Positions 15,755 to 24,046 are shown, counted from the stretch's first letter. The stretch is 64,000 nt of DNA from Azospirillum brasilense (GCF_003349955.1 NZ_QLKQ01000013.1:38567-102566), one strand, 5' to 3'. The notes: generated by a model not told the origin, from the letters alone. A program made the numbers and translations.

Positions 15755-16381
15755 ATGCCAACGATCCGCCACGCCGCCCAACGTGCCAGCCAATTCACCG
15801 CCCGATACGCCGCCCGATGCGCCGCCGGGATTTTGTCCACCGTCCTGATGCTGTCCGCACCCGGTGCGGCGGTGGCGGCCGATGCGCTCGACTGGGCGTC
15901 GCTGCCCCTGCCGGCCATCGACGGCGGCACGCTCGCCCCCGATGCCTTCCGGGGCAAGGCGGTGCTGCTGGTCAACACGGCGTCGCAATGCGGCTACACC
16001 GGCCAGTATGAGGGGCTGCAAAAGCTCTGGGCCGGGCGGCGCGACCGCGGGCTGGTCGTGCTCGGTGTGCCGAGCAACGATTTCGGAGGGCAGGAGCCCG
16101 GCAGCAACGCCCAGGTCGCGTCCTTCTGCGAACTCAACTACGGCGTCGATTTTCCCCTGATGGAGAAGCAGACCGTCACCGGACCGCAGGCCCATCCGCT
16201 CTACCGCTGGGCGGCGGCGGTTACCGGGCCGCAGGGCGTGCCGCGCTGGAACTTCCACAAGATCCTGATCGGCCGCGACGGGCGGTTGGTGGAGTGGTTC
16301 GGCAGCTCGGTCACGCCGGAGTCCGCCACCCTGACGGCGGCCGTGGACAAGGCGCTGGCCCAGCCCTCTGCGAAGCCATAA
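15755..16381 (+). CDS. Glutathione peroxidase family protein, exported
   Basis: 208 residues. The family's catalytic tetrad is visible: Cys79 in NTASQCGYT, Gln113 in FGGQEPGS, and Trp165-Asn166 in WNFHK. It is a cysteine rather than selenocysteine enzyme, so thioredoxin-dependent peroxide reduction is likely. Residues 1-42 are unusual for the family: a basic segment then a hydrophobic stretch ending AVA-AD, a probable signal peptide, so the enzyme may work in the periplasm. A GGGAGA ribosome site precedes the ATG. It is divergent from the MFS gene. Confidence 0.9.
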   Translation: MPTIRHAAQRASQFTARYAARCAAGILSTVLMLSAPGAAVAADALDWASLPLPAIDGGTLAPDAFRGKAVLLVNTASQCGYTGQYEGLQKLWAGRRDRGLVVLGVPSNDFGGQEPGSNAQVASFCELNYGVDFPLMEKQTVTGPQAHPLYRWAAAVTGPQGVPRWNFHKILIGRDGRLVEWFGSSVTPESATLTAAVDKALAQPSAKP

Positions 16382-16385
16382 GCGC

Positions 16386-16496
16386 ATGGACGCGCTGTCC
16401 TTCGAGGACCGCCGGACCTCGGTCGTCCGGCTGCTGTCCTACGGTGGCCTGATCCCCTTCGTCGGCGGCGCCGCGCTCATCCCGCTCGCTGCGTGA
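16386..16496 (+). pseudogene. Possible DUF3429 remnant
   Basis: An ATG four bases after the glutathione peroxidase stop opens a 36-codon frame reading MDALSFEDRRTSVVRLLSYG, then GLIPFVGGAALIPLAA and a TGA. The LLSYGGLIPFV stretch resembles the first membrane segment of DUF3429 inner-membrane proteins, which are much longer. The frame stops abruptly and overlaps the 3' end of dusA on the other strand by 20 bases. It therefore looks like a gene cut off when dusA came to lie behind it. A real micro-protein is the alternative. Confidence 0.4.
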
Positions 16497-17466
16497 CCGG
16501 TTCCCGGTGGGGCACCAGGGCCGCCGCTCTCAGCAGAACCTCCGGCCCGGCGCCGGGAAGATGGGCGTTCTCGCTGATGTGGCGGCGCCACGCGCGGGCG
16601 CCGGGCAGCCCCTGGAACAGCCCCAGCATGTGCCGGGTGATCGCCGACAGCGGCGTCCCCTGGCGCATCCGCTCCTCGGCGTAGGCCGCCATGGCCTCGA
16701 CCACCGCGTAGCGGTCGGGACCGGGCTCCCCGCCGAACAGGCGACGGTCGGCATCGGCCAGGATGTGGGGCGTCTCGTAGGCGGCGCGCCCGATCATCAC
16801 GCTGTCCAGCGTGGCGAGATGCCCTTCCGCCTCGTCCAGGGTGCGGATGCCGCCGTTGATGGCGATGGTGAGCTGCGGGTTCTCCTGCTTCAGCCGGTGC
16901 ACGAGGTCGTAGCGCAGCGGCGGGATGTCCCGGTTTTCCTTGGGGCTGAGGCCCTTCAGCCACGCCTTGCGGGCGTGCACGATGAAGTGGGTGCAGCCGG
17001 CCGCGGACACGGTGCGGACGAACTGGTCCAGCGTCGGCCATTCCTCCATCTCGTCGATGGCGATGCGTGACTTCACGGTGACGGGGATCGACACCGCCTC
17101 GCGCATGGCGCCGACCAGCCGGGCGACCAGATCGGGCTCGGCCATCAGGCAGGCGCCGAAGCGGCCCGACTGCACGCGGTCGCTCGGGCAGCCGACGTTC
17201 AGGTTGACCTCGTCATAGCCCCACTCCTCGGCGATGCGGGCGCAGGCGGCCAGCTCCGCCGGGTCCGACCCGCCGAGCTGGAGCGCCACCGGATGCTCCG
17301 CCGCGTCGTAGCCGAGCAGCCGCTCGCGGTCGCCGTGCAGCACGGCGCCGGTGGTCACCATCTCGGTGTAGAGCAGCGTGTTCTTCGAGAGCAGGCGATG
17401 GAAGGTCCGGCAATGGCGGTCCGTTAGCTCCATCATCGGGGCGACGCTGAGGGCAATGGCGGGCAT
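16477..17466 (-). CDS. dusA: tRNA-dihydrouridine(20/20a) synthase DusA
   Basis: 329 residues, normal for DusA. This FMN enzyme reduces uridine 20/20a in the tRNA D-loop. Visible motifs are the N-terminal LSVAPMMELTDRHCRTFHRL, the active-site NVGCPSDRVQSGRFGACLM with the catalytic cysteine, VTVKSRIAID, FIVHARKAWLKGLSPKENR, and the phosphate-binding INGGIRT. The start at 17466 gives MPAIALSVAPMM, matching the family N-terminus; a longer in-frame extension upstream is spurious. The DusA-specific KAWLKGLSPKENR loop separates it from DusB and DusC. Confidence 0.95.
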   Translation of the reverse strand: MPAIALSVAPMMELTDRHCRTFHRLLSKNTLLYTEMVTTGAVLHGDRERLLGYDAAEHPVALQLGGSDPAELAACARIAEEWGYDEVNLNVGCPSDRVQSGRFGACLMAEPDLVARLVGAMREAVSIPVTVKSRIAIDEMEEWPTLDQFVRTVSAAGCTHFIVHARKAWLKGLSPKENRDIPPLRYDLVHRLKQENPQLTIAINGGIRTLDEAEGHLATLDSVMIGRAAYETPHILADADRRLFGGEPGPDRYAVVEAMAAYAEERMRQGTPLSAITRHMLGLFQGLPGARAWRRHISENAHLPGAGPEVLLRAAALVPHREPVTQRAG

Positions 17467-17567
17467 GGGCAGGAACTGTCTGTGAATCGGGAACGGCGGC
17501 GCACCAATTGGACCAAGCCGGCCCGGATGGCAAGGGGGGAGGAGGTTTTGTCGCCTTGGATTACCAG

Positions 17568-17590
17568 CCCTCTCCCCGGAGGGAAGAGGG
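17568..17590. repeat. REP-like 23-base hairpin
   Basis: CCCTCTCCCC, a three-base loop, then GGGAAGAGGG form a hairpin with one mismatch. The same 23 bases with one change occur at 44063-44085. Here it lies just downstream of the RpiR-family gene and may help end its transcript. Confidence 0.7.
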
Positions 17591-17597
17591 GATAAAA

Positions 17598-18482
17598 TCA
17601 CGCCCGCTGGCGCCCGCGGGCGGGCTTGCCGTGGGAGGAGCGGGTGCCGGACAGCACGGCCTTCACCTTCGCCAGATGGTGGCGCGCCTCGGCGCCGAGC
17701 TTCAGCGCGACGCCGGTGGACAGCACGTCGATGATCGCCAGATGGACGAGGCGGGAGGCCATCGGCGTGTAGATCTCCGCGTCCTCGACCGGGGTGTGGC
17801 CGATGGCGACCGACGACACCGCGGCCAGCGGCGAGCCCGGCGCGGTGATCGCGATGACCGGGATGCCCAGGTCGCGGGCCATCTGCGCCAGATCCGTCAC
17901 CATGATCGTGCGCCCGGTGTTGGAGATCGCCAGCAGGACGCCGCGCGCCCCCAGGTTGACCGCCAGCATGCGGACCATCATCGGGTCGGCGCTGGCCTGC
18001 GCCGCCATGCCGAAGCGCATGAACTTGTGCGCCGCGTCCTCCGCCACCACCGCCGAGGCGCCGGTGCCGATGCACAGGATGCTGGAGGCATCGGCCAGCA
18101 GTTCCACGGCGCGGGAAACCGCGGCCATGTCCAGCGCGCCGGCCGCGTCGTTCAGGGCGGCGGCGGCGGATGAAAAGATTTTTCGCGCGACGGTCGGAGT
18201 CTCGTCGTCGGGCGCCACGTCCTGGCTGACGAAGGGGGTGCCGCGGGCCTGCCCCTCGGCCAGCCGCAGCTTGAAATCGGGGAAACCGGCGCAGCCGATG
18301 CTGCGGCAGAAGCGGACGACGGTCGCCTCGCTGACCCCGGCGGCCTGGGCCAGCACGGTGATGCTCTGCCCGAGCACCTTCTGCGGCTCGACCAGCACCA
18401 TCTCGGCGACCTGGGCCTCGGAACGCTTCAGCTCCGGCAGACGGCCGCGGATGTGATCGAGGATGTTCACCGGCTGGAGCAT
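17598..18482 (-). CDS. RpiR/MurR-family regulator (HTH_6 + SIS)
   Basis: 294 residues. The N-terminal HTH_6 domain (about 1-80) contains VLAQAAGVSEATVVRFCRSI. The C-terminal SIS domain (about 125-260) has CIGTGASAVVAEDAAHKFMR, LLAISNTGRTIMVTDLAQMA and IAITAPGSPLA, the phosphosugar-binding fold. The start at 18482 is the usual family start; upstream codons are spurious. It is transcribed away from a TRAP operon, and the 457-base space between them contains paired palindromes, so it probably controls that operon in response to a sugar phosphate or related effector. Confidence 0.9.
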   Translation of the reverse strand: MLQPVNILDHIRGRLPELKRSEAQVAEMVLVEPQKVLGQSITVLAQAAGVSEATVVRFCRSIGCAGFPDFKLRLAEGQARGTPFVSQDVAPDDETPTVARKIFSSAAAALNDAAGALDMAAVSRAVELLADASSILCIGTGASAVVAEDAAHKFMRFGMAAQASADPMMVRMLAVNLGARGVLLAISNTGRTIMVTDLAQMARDLGIPVIAITAPGSPLAAVSSVAIGHTPVEDAEIYTPMASRLVHLAIIDVLSTGVALKLGAEARHHLAKVKAVLSGTRSSHGKPARGRQRA

Positions 18483-18661
18483 CGAAACGGACCGTCCATC
18501 CCTGAAAGCGTTCTTGGGTCCCGGCCTTCTCGGCTCCGGGCGTCGTTGGGCGGCGGGACCGTACCACCGCCGCCGCGAGCGGCATAGCGTGCCCTGCCCG
18601 CGTGGCCGGGTCGTCGCGTCGCCTTCCATGGGTCCCAAGCTATGCGGCGTGGCGTGGCTTG

Positions 18662-18679
18662 TGAAGATAATTTTCGTCA
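18662..18679. promoter_or_regulatory. Candidate RpiR operator, distal copy
   Basis: TGAAGAT-AATT-TTCGTCA, an imperfect 7-4-7 inverted repeat of the same layout as the perfect copy at 18714-18731. The two start 52 bases apart, close to five helical turns, which would put them on the same DNA face. Confidence 0.5.
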
Positions 18680-18713
18680 CTATGTCGATCGTTGGGCGAT
18701 TCCGGCGCCGATA

Positions 18714-18731
18714 TGAAGAAAATCTTCTTCA
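18714..18731. promoter_or_regulatory. Candidate RpiR operator, perfect copy
   Basis: TGAAGAA-AATC-TTCTTCA is a perfect 7-4-7 inverted repeat between the RpiR-family gene and the divergent TRAP operon. RpiR-family operators are usually palindromes of this size. A further ATTTTC-N7-GAAAAT repeat lies at 18752-18770. Confidence 0.6.
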
Positions 18732-18939
18732 CTCGGTTGCGGGACTCCTCTATTTTCCGAAACAGAAAATTCAAGGTCCCGGCAAGAGACCCCGGCAAGA
18801 GACCAAGTGGGAGGAACCCCGACCCGCCGCCCGGCCCCGCTGCCGGTGCGTCGCGCCGCGCGTGCTGTCCCGCGCCGTCCCCTGCCGCCGCCCCTTCCGA
18901 TCAGGTGAGCCCCGCCGCGAGGCGGGCCGAGGAGTGTGC

Positions 18940-19479
18940 ATGAAGCGCGTGGTGGAAGCGCTGGAGATGGTCACCGAATGGATCATGGCGCTGATGCTCG
19001 CCGTGATGGTGGCGCTGGTCTTCGGCAACGTGGTCTTGCGGTACGGCTTCAACAGCGGCATCGTCGCCGCCGAGGAGCTTGCCCGCCTGATGTTCGTCTG
19101 GCTGGTCTTTTTGGGCGCGACGCTGGCGCTGCGCCGCCATCAGCATCTGGGGCTGGACATCCTCCAGGCCCGCCTGCCGGCCCGTGTCCGCCGGGCCTGC
19201 GCCGTCATCAGCCATCTGCTGATGGTCTACGCGCTGTGGCTGTTCATCCAGGGGAGCTGGTTCCAGCTTCTGATCGGGATGGAGACGCGCTCCACCGTGC
19301 TCAGCTTCCCAATGGCCTTCTACGCCGCCGCGGGCTTCTTCCCGGCGATCGCCATGGCGCTGACGATTCTTGCCAACCTCTGGAAAATCCTGTCGGGCGA
19401 CGCGACGGCGCACATCCCCGGCAACGGCGACCCCCACGGCGTCACCGCCCCGCAGGGCGGCGCCATCGCCGAGCATTGA
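18940..19479 (+). CDS. TRAP transporter small permease (DctQ type)
   Basis: 179 residues with four hydrophobic segments. The family-typical VVLRYGFNSGIVAAEELARL and LGATLALRRHQHLGLDILQA stretches are present. The C-terminal 30 residues (TAHIPGNGDPHGVTAPQGG) are an extra hydrophilic tail. The ATG has GAGGAG nine bases upstream; the frame is open further upstream but without coding character. First gene of the second TRAP operon, followed after 34 bases by the large permease. Confidence 0.9.
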   Translation: MKRVVEALEMVTEWIMALMLAVMVALVFGNVVLRYGFNSGIVAAEELARLMFVWLVFLGATLALRRHQHLGLDILQARLPARVRRACAVISHLLMVYALWLFIQGSWFQLLIGMETRSTVLSFPMAFYAAAGFFPAIAMALTILANLWKILSGDATAHIPGNGDPHGVTAPQGGAIAEH

Positions 19480-19513
19480 TTCCGTCCGGCCTTCTGAAAG
19501 CGGAGCCCGTTCC

Positions 19514-20794
19514 ATGGCCCTTGCGGTCTTCCTCTCCTCGCTGTTCGGCCTGATGCTGCTCGGCATGCCCATCGCCTTCGCCCTGATGCTGACGGGCGTG
19601 GCGCTGATGGTGCATCTCGACTTCTTCGACGCCCAGCTCGTCGCCCAGAACATGCTGAGCGGCGCCGACAACTACCCGCTGATGGCGGTGCCCTTCTTCA
19701 TCCTGGCCGGCGAGCTGATGAACGCCGGCGGCATCTCGCAGCGGATCATCAACCTCGCGGTCAGCCTCGTCGGGCACATCCGCGGCGGGCTGGGCTACGT
19801 GACCATCGGCGCGTCGGTGATGCTGGCCAGCCTGTCCGGCTCGGCCATCGCCGACACGGCGGCGCTCGCCACGCTGCTGATCCCGATGATGCGCGACAAC
19901 GGCTACCCGGTGCCGCGCTCCGCCGGCCTGATCGCGTCGGGCGGCATCATCGCCCCGATCATCCCGCCCAGCATGCCCTTCATCATCTTCGGCGTGACCA
20001 CCAACACCTCGATCAGCGGCCTGTTCATGGCCGGCATCGTGCCCGGCCTGCTGATGGGCGCCGGTCTGGTCATCACCTGGATGTTCGTGGTGCGCGGCAT
20101 GACTGTGAAGCTGCAGCCCAAGGCGAGCTGGGGCGAGCGCCGCACCGCGCTGGTCGAGGGCGTCTGGGCGCTGGCCCTGCCGGTCATCATCATCGGCGGC
20201 CTGCGCGGCGGCATCTTCACCCCGACCGAGGCCGCGGTGGTCGCCGCCGTCTACTCGCTGGTCGTGGCGCTGTTCGTCTACAGGCAGGTGACGCTGAAGG
20301 ATCTGGTGCCGCTGCTGGTCCAGGCCGCGCGCACCACCAGCACGGTGATGTTCCTGTGCGCGGCGGCGCTGGTGTCGTCCTACATGGTGACCCTGGCCGA
20401 CCTGCCGCAGCAGATGAACGAGATGCTGGCCCCGCTGCTGCACGAGCCGAAGCTGCTGATGGTCGCCATCACGCTGCTGCTGCTCGCCGTCGGCACGGTG
20501 ATGGACCTGACGCCGACGATCCTGGTGCTCGGCCCCGTGCTGACCCCGCTGGCCGCGGCGGCGGGCATCGACCCGACCTATTTCGGCGTGATGTTCGTCC
20601 TGACCGGCACGCTGGGCCTGATCCATCCGCCGGTCTGCACGGTGTTGAACGTGGTGTGCGGCGTCGCCCGCATCTCGCTGGAAAGCGCCACGCGCGGCAT
20701 CTGGCCGTTCCTGCTGACCTACCTGCTTCTGCTGAGCCTGCTGATCGCCGTCCCGGAGATCGTCACGGCCCCGCTGACCTTTTTCCGCCATTAA
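19514..20794 (+). CDS. TRAP transporter large permease (DctM type)
   Basis: 426 residues, about 12 membrane spans. Family stretches include VPFFILAGELMNAGGISQRI, LSGSAIADTAALATLLIPMM, GGIIAPIIPPSMPFIIFGVT and the C-terminal GLIHPPVCTVLNVVCGVARI. It differs clearly from the DctM at 1655, so the two transporters are distinct types and not a recent duplication. The middle gene of a small permease, large permease, binding protein operon. In the inner membrane it moves the solute delivered by the binding protein encoded next. Confidence 0.93.
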   Translation: MALAVFLSSLFGLMLLGMPIAFALMLTGVALMVHLDFFDAQLVAQNMLSGADNYPLMAVPFFILAGELMNAGGISQRIINLAVSLVGHIRGGLGYVTIGASVMLASLSGSAIADTAALATLLIPMMRDNGYPVPRSAGLIASGGIIAPIIPPSMPFIIFGVTTNTSISGLFMAGIVPGLLMGAGLVITWMFVVRGMTVKLQPKASWGERRTALVEGVWALALPVIIIGGLRGGIFTPTEAAVVAAVYSLVVALFVYRQVTLKDLVPLLVQAARTTSTVMFLCAAALVSSYMVTLADLPQQMNEMLAPLLHEPKLLMVAITLLLLAVGTVMDLTPTILVLGPVLTPLAAAAGIDPTYFGVMFVLTGTLGLIHPPVCTVLNVVCGVARISLESATRGIWPFLLTYLLLLSLLIAVPEIVTAPLTFFRH

Positions 20795-20824
20795 TCACAA
20801 CACGCTACAGGGAAGAACCGATCC

Positions 20825-21838
20825 ATGAAGCTGCTCCGTTCCGTCCTTCTGGCGACCGGCCTCGCCGCCGCCATCCTCGCTCCCGTCGCCGCCTCCGCCC
20901 AGGACATCAAGCCGCGGCTGATCCGCTTCGGCTACGGCCTGTCGGAGAGCAGCAACCAGGGCCGCGCCGTGAAGTTCTTCGTCGAGGAGATGTCCAAACG
21001 CTCCGGCGGCAAGCTGAAGGTCAAGGGCTTCGCCGACGCCAGCCTGGGCAGCGACATCCAGATGCAGAACGCACTGATCGGCGGCGCGCAGGAGATGATG
21101 GTCGGCTCGACCGCCACGCTGGTCGGCATCGTCAAGGACTTCGCCGTCTTCGACCTGCCGTTCCTGTTCAACAACGAGCAGGAGGCCGACGCCGTGTTCG
21201 ACGGCCCGTTCGGCCAGAAGCTGGCGGCCAAGCTGAACGACAAGGGCCTCGTCGGCCTCGTCTACTGGGAGAACGGCTTCCGCAACCTGACCAACAGCAA
21301 GCGCCCGGTCGAGAAGGTCGAGGACCTGAAGGGCATCAAGCTGCGCGTCATGCAGAACCCGGTCTACATCGACATGTTCAACGGCTTCGGCGCCAACGCC
21401 GTGCCGCTGTCCTTCTCCGAACTGTTCACCGCCATGGAGACGGGCACCGTGGACGGCCAGGAGAACCCGGTCACCACCATCCAGTCCTCGAAGTTCTACG
21501 AGGTCCAGAAGTACCTGACCATTTCCAAGCACGTCTACAGCCCGTGGATCGTCCTGGCCTCCAAGCGCTGGTACGACGGCCTGTCCAACGACGAGCGCAA
21601 GATCATCAACGAGGCCGCCGTCGCCTCGCGCGACTTCGAGCGCAAGGACAGCCGCGAGGCGTCGAAGCAGAGCATCGCCTACCTGAAGGACAAGGGCATG
21701 CAGATCAACGAGCTGAGCGACGCCGAGCTGGGCCGCATGCGTGAGATGGTCAAGCCGGCCATGGACAAGTTCGCCGCCGACGGCGGCGCCGACCTGCTGA
21801 ACGAGCTGCAGGGCGAGATCAACAAGGTCCGCAAGTAA
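20825..21838 (+). CDS. TRAP transporter periplasmic solute-binding protein (DctP type)
   Basis: 337 residues with a signal peptide (MKLLRSVLLATGLAAAILAP, cleavage near ASA-QD). The DctP core includes IRFGYGLSESSNQGRAVKFF, VGSTATLVGIVKDFAVFDLP and, near residue 165, LKGIKLRVMQNPVYIDMFNG with the conserved substrate-binding arginine. The TVDGQENPVTTI motif follows. The C4-dicarboxylate or sugar-acid type cannot be told from sequence. It is the last gene of the operon and is followed by a strong terminator. An RpiR-family regulator nearby points to a sugar acid rather than a dicarboxylate. Confidence 0.93.
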   Translation: MKLLRSVLLATGLAAAILAPVAASAQDIKPRLIRFGYGLSESSNQGRAVKFFVEEMSKRSGGKLKVKGFADASLGSDIQMQNALIGGAQEMMVGSTATLVGIVKDFAVFDLPFLFNNEQEADAVFDGPFGQKLAAKLNDKGLVGLVYWENGFRNLTNSKRPVEKVEDLKGIKLRVMQNPVYIDMFNGFGANAVPLSFSELFTAMETGTVDGQENPVTTIQSSKFYEVQKYLTISKHVYSPWIVLASKRWYDGLSNDERKIINEAAVASRDFERKDSREASKQSIAYLKDKGMQINELSDAELGRMREMVKPAMDKFAADGGADLLNELQGEINKVRK

Positions 21839-21849
21839 GCCACCAAATT

Positions 21850-21884
21850 CCCTCTCCCGCCTTGGGGCGGGAGAGGGTCTTTTT
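21850..21884 (+). terminator. Rho-independent terminator of the second TRAP operon
   Basis: A perfect 12-base stem (CCCTCTCCCGCC / GGCGGGAGAGGG) with a TTGG loop, followed by TCTTTTT. It sits 12 bases after the binding-protein stop and just before the convergent gene ending at 21891. Confidence 0.92.
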
Positions 21885-21890
21885 CACCGT

Positions 21891-23162
21891 CTACTTCACC
21901 CGCTCACCGGTGAACGGGTTCCAGCCCACGGCGGCCAGGACCGTCCAGGCCGTCACCGCCAGATGGGGGCGGCGGTAGTAGCGGAAATCGTCCGTGGTGC
22001 TGTCCGGCCCGATGGCGAGGCCGGTGGTGATGCTGTCCTCGCGCGTCGCCCAGACATGGCCGCCGCGGCTGACCTCCTTGCCGACCTCGGCCAGAAGCCG
22101 CTGCGCGTCGTCGGAGCGCCCCAGCAGGCGGTAGACCAGCGCGGCCTGGGCCGTGCCTTCCACCCACATGCCGTCGCGGTCGTCGTTGAAGTCGAAACCG
22201 CCGTCGACCCCGTGGGCCTTCTCCGCATAATCCAGCGCCGCCCGCCACGCCTCCGGCGCGCCGCGCAGCAGCAGCGGCCAGAGCTGGGCGTCCAGGCCGG
22301 AGGTGGCCCGGTTGACCGTCACCCCGTCCGGCGCCGTGCCGGTTGGGAAATGCCCGCCGCCGTCCGCCCACATGCGGTCGAGGAAACCGCGCGCCGCCTT
22401 CTCCGGCCCGGCCCAGTCGCCAGCCGTGCCGCTGCGCTCCAGCCAGCCGAACAGGGCGACGAGGTCGGTGTTGTGCTCCGTCGCCTTCCAGGTCAGGGGC
22501 TGCGGCTTGTCGTCGAAGCCCTGGACGCCGCCGTTGAAGCCGCCCGGCCCGCGCGGATCGGCGGTGTTCGCCACCACCCAGCGGGCCAGCTCCGCCGCAC
22601 CGTTGCGGAAGCGCTCCTCGCCCGTCGCCTGGCCCAGCGTCATCAGGGCCAGCCCCGCCCAGGCGACGTTGCCGGTGGCGGAGCCCACCTGATAGGCGTC
22701 CTCGAACCAGCGGTTGGCGGTGACGTCCCACCAGCCGTTGGGCGGGATCGGCTTCTGGGTCTGGGCGCCGGCGCGGTAGGTGTTGCGCAGCCGCCCCTGG
22801 CGCCGCGCGCGGTCCAGCGTAGCGGCGGAGAGCAGCGATTCGCCGATGCGCAGCGCCGGCTCCGTCTTGCCGCAGGCGACCAGGGCGATGACGGCCAGCG
22901 CGTTGTCGTAGGTGAAGGCGGCCTCGCGCAGCGGCAGCTCCGACGTCTGGCCGACGCCGAAGCTGCTGTCGTAGCTGCGCAGGAACACCGGGCCGGAGCC
23001 GGGGATCTCCGCCACCCGCGACTCCAGCGTGCCGCAGGTCTTCCCGGCCAGCGCCGCCGCGCCATCCTCGGCCCGGGCGGAGGTGGACGCGACCCCGGAG
23101 GCCGCCAGGGTGCCGACACCGGCGGCGAGCAGCCACGCGGCCAGACGGCTCTTTCGCTTCAT
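21891..23162 (-). CDS. Secreted alpha/alpha-toroid-like protein of unknown function
   Basis: 423 residues from the ATG at 23162, with a basic, hydrophobic signal peptide (MKRKSRLAAWLLAAGVGTLA, cleavage near ARA-ED). The mature part has repeated helix pairs with aromatic and acidic residues: GWWDVTANRWFEDAYQVGSA, WAGLALMTLGQATGEERF, WKATEHNTDLVALFGWLERS and YAEKAHGVDGGFDFNDDRDG. This looks like a six-hairpin (alpha/alpha) toroid of the kind found in glycosidases and epimerases. That is a fold-level guess from pattern only. The FAH-family gene lies 32 bases upstream on the same strand, so the two may be co-transcribed. Confidence 0.7.
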   Translation of the reverse strand: MKRKSRLAAWLLAAGVGTLAASGVASTSARAEDGAAALAGKTCGTLESRVAEIPGSGPVFLRSYDSSFGVGQTSELPLREAAFTYDNALAVIALVACGKTEPALRIGESLLSAATLDRARRQGRLRNTYRAGAQTQKPIPPNGWWDVTANRWFEDAYQVGSATGNVAWAGLALMTLGQATGEERFRNGAAELARWVVANTADPRGPGGFNGGVQGFDDKPQPLTWKATEHNTDLVALFGWLERSGTAGDWAGPEKAARGFLDRMWADGGGHFPTGTAPDGVTVNRATSGLDAQLWPLLLRGAPEAWRAALDYAEKAHGVDGGFDFNDDRDGMWVEGTAQAALVYRLLGRSDDAQRLLAEVGKEVSRGGHVWATREDSITTGLAIGPDSTTDDFRYYRRPHLAVTAWTVLAAVGWNPFTGERVK

Positions 23163-23194
23163 CGAAGATTCTCCCATTCCGGTCCCGGCGCCGC

Positions 23195-24046
23195 TCAGCC
23201 TTCGAAGGCGCGGACGGACTGGCGCTGCTCGCCCAGCCCCTCGACGCCCAGGCGCATGGTCTGGCCGGGCTGGAGCCAGGGATGGTTCGGCCCGCGGCCC
23301 AGCGCCACGCCCTGCGGCGTGCCGGTGGCGATGACGTCGCCCGGCAGCAGGGTCATGAAGCGGCTGATGTAGGACACGATCTCGGCGACGCCGAAGATCA
23401 TGTCGGCGGTCGTGCTGTCCTGCATCGGCTGGCCGTCGACCTCCAGCCACAGGCGCAGCGCCTGCGGGTCGGGCACCTCGTCGCGGGTGACCATCCAGGG
23501 GCCGATCGGGCAGAAGCTGTCGGCGCTCTTGCCCTTGACCCACTGGCCGGTGCTTTCGGTCTGGAAGGCGCGCTCCGACACGTCGTTGAGGACGCAATAG
23601 CCGGCGATGTGGTCGAAGGCGTCGGCCTGTTCGACGTAGCGGGCGGTGCGGCCGATGACGATGCCGAGTTCGACCTCCCAGTCGAGCTTGGTGGCGCCCC
23701 GCGGCATCTGGACGGGGTCGTTCGGACCGCAGATGGAGGTGGTCGCCTTCATGAACAGCACCGGCTCCGCCGGTTCGGGCAGGCCGGATTCGGCGGCGTG
23801 GGCGCGGTAGTTCAGCCCGACGCAGACCACCTTGGACACGCCGGTGACGCACGGGCCGAGCCGGGTCCCGTCCGGCACCTGGGCCAGCCGGTCGGTGTCG
23901 AGCGTGCGCAGATGGGCCAGCCCATCCTCCGTCAGGGTGGACGGACCGATGTCCGACACTACGCCCGACAGGTCGCGGATCACGCCGTTGCGGTCCAGAA
24001 GGCCCGGACGCTCATGGCCCGGCGGGCCGAATCGCAGAAGTTTCAT
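23195..24046 (-). CDS. Fumarylacetoacetate hydrolase (FAH) family protein
   Basis: 283 residues. The FAH fold is seen from about residue 70: VVCVGLNYRAHAAESGLPEP, then DWEVELGIVIGRTARYVEQA with the metal-binding acidic residues, NDVSERAFQ, KSADSFCPIGPWMVT and GDVIATGTPQGVALG. Length and motifs are close to the group that hydrolyses 2,4-diketo-3-deoxy-L-fuconate and similar 2-keto acids. The metal-dependent enzyme would act in the cytoplasm. Between an RpiR-controlled TRAP operon and a possible secreted glycosidase-like protein, a role in sugar-acid breakdown is reasonable. Other FAH roles (isomerase, decarboxylase) remain open. Confidence 0.85.
   Translation of the reverse strand: MKLLRFGPPGHERPGLLDRNGVIRDLSGVVSDIGPSTLTEDGLAHLRTLDTDRLAQVPDGTRLGPCVTGVSKVVCVGLNYRAHAAESGLPEPAEPVLFMKATTSICGPNDPVQMPRGATKLDWEVELGIVIGRTARYVEQADAFDHIAGYCVLNDVSERAFQTESTGQWVKGKSADSFCPIGPWMVTRDEVPDPQALRLWLEVDGQPMQDSTTADMIFGVAEIVSYISRFMTLLPGDVIATGTPQGVALGRGPNHPWLQPGQTMRLGVEGLGEQRQSVRAFEG

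Larger units (their letters stand above)
18483..18939. other. Divergent regulatory region between rpiR-type and TRAP genes
   Basis: 457 bases. The part from about 18655 to 18775 is AT-rich and holds three inverted repeats (18662, 18714, 18752). The remainder is GC-rich leader. Promoters for both directions must lie here; I could not assign exact -35/-10 boxes. No gene is seen in it. Confidence 0.6.

Noticed and set aside
15755..16381. Selenocysteine in the glutathione peroxidase
   Set aside because: The active-site codon is TGC for cysteine (Cys79), so no recoding is needed.
17467..18585. A fusion of DusA to an upstream 370-codon segment
   Set aside because: The upstream part is a shadow of the RpiR-family gene in another frame; DusA has its normal N-terminus at 17466.
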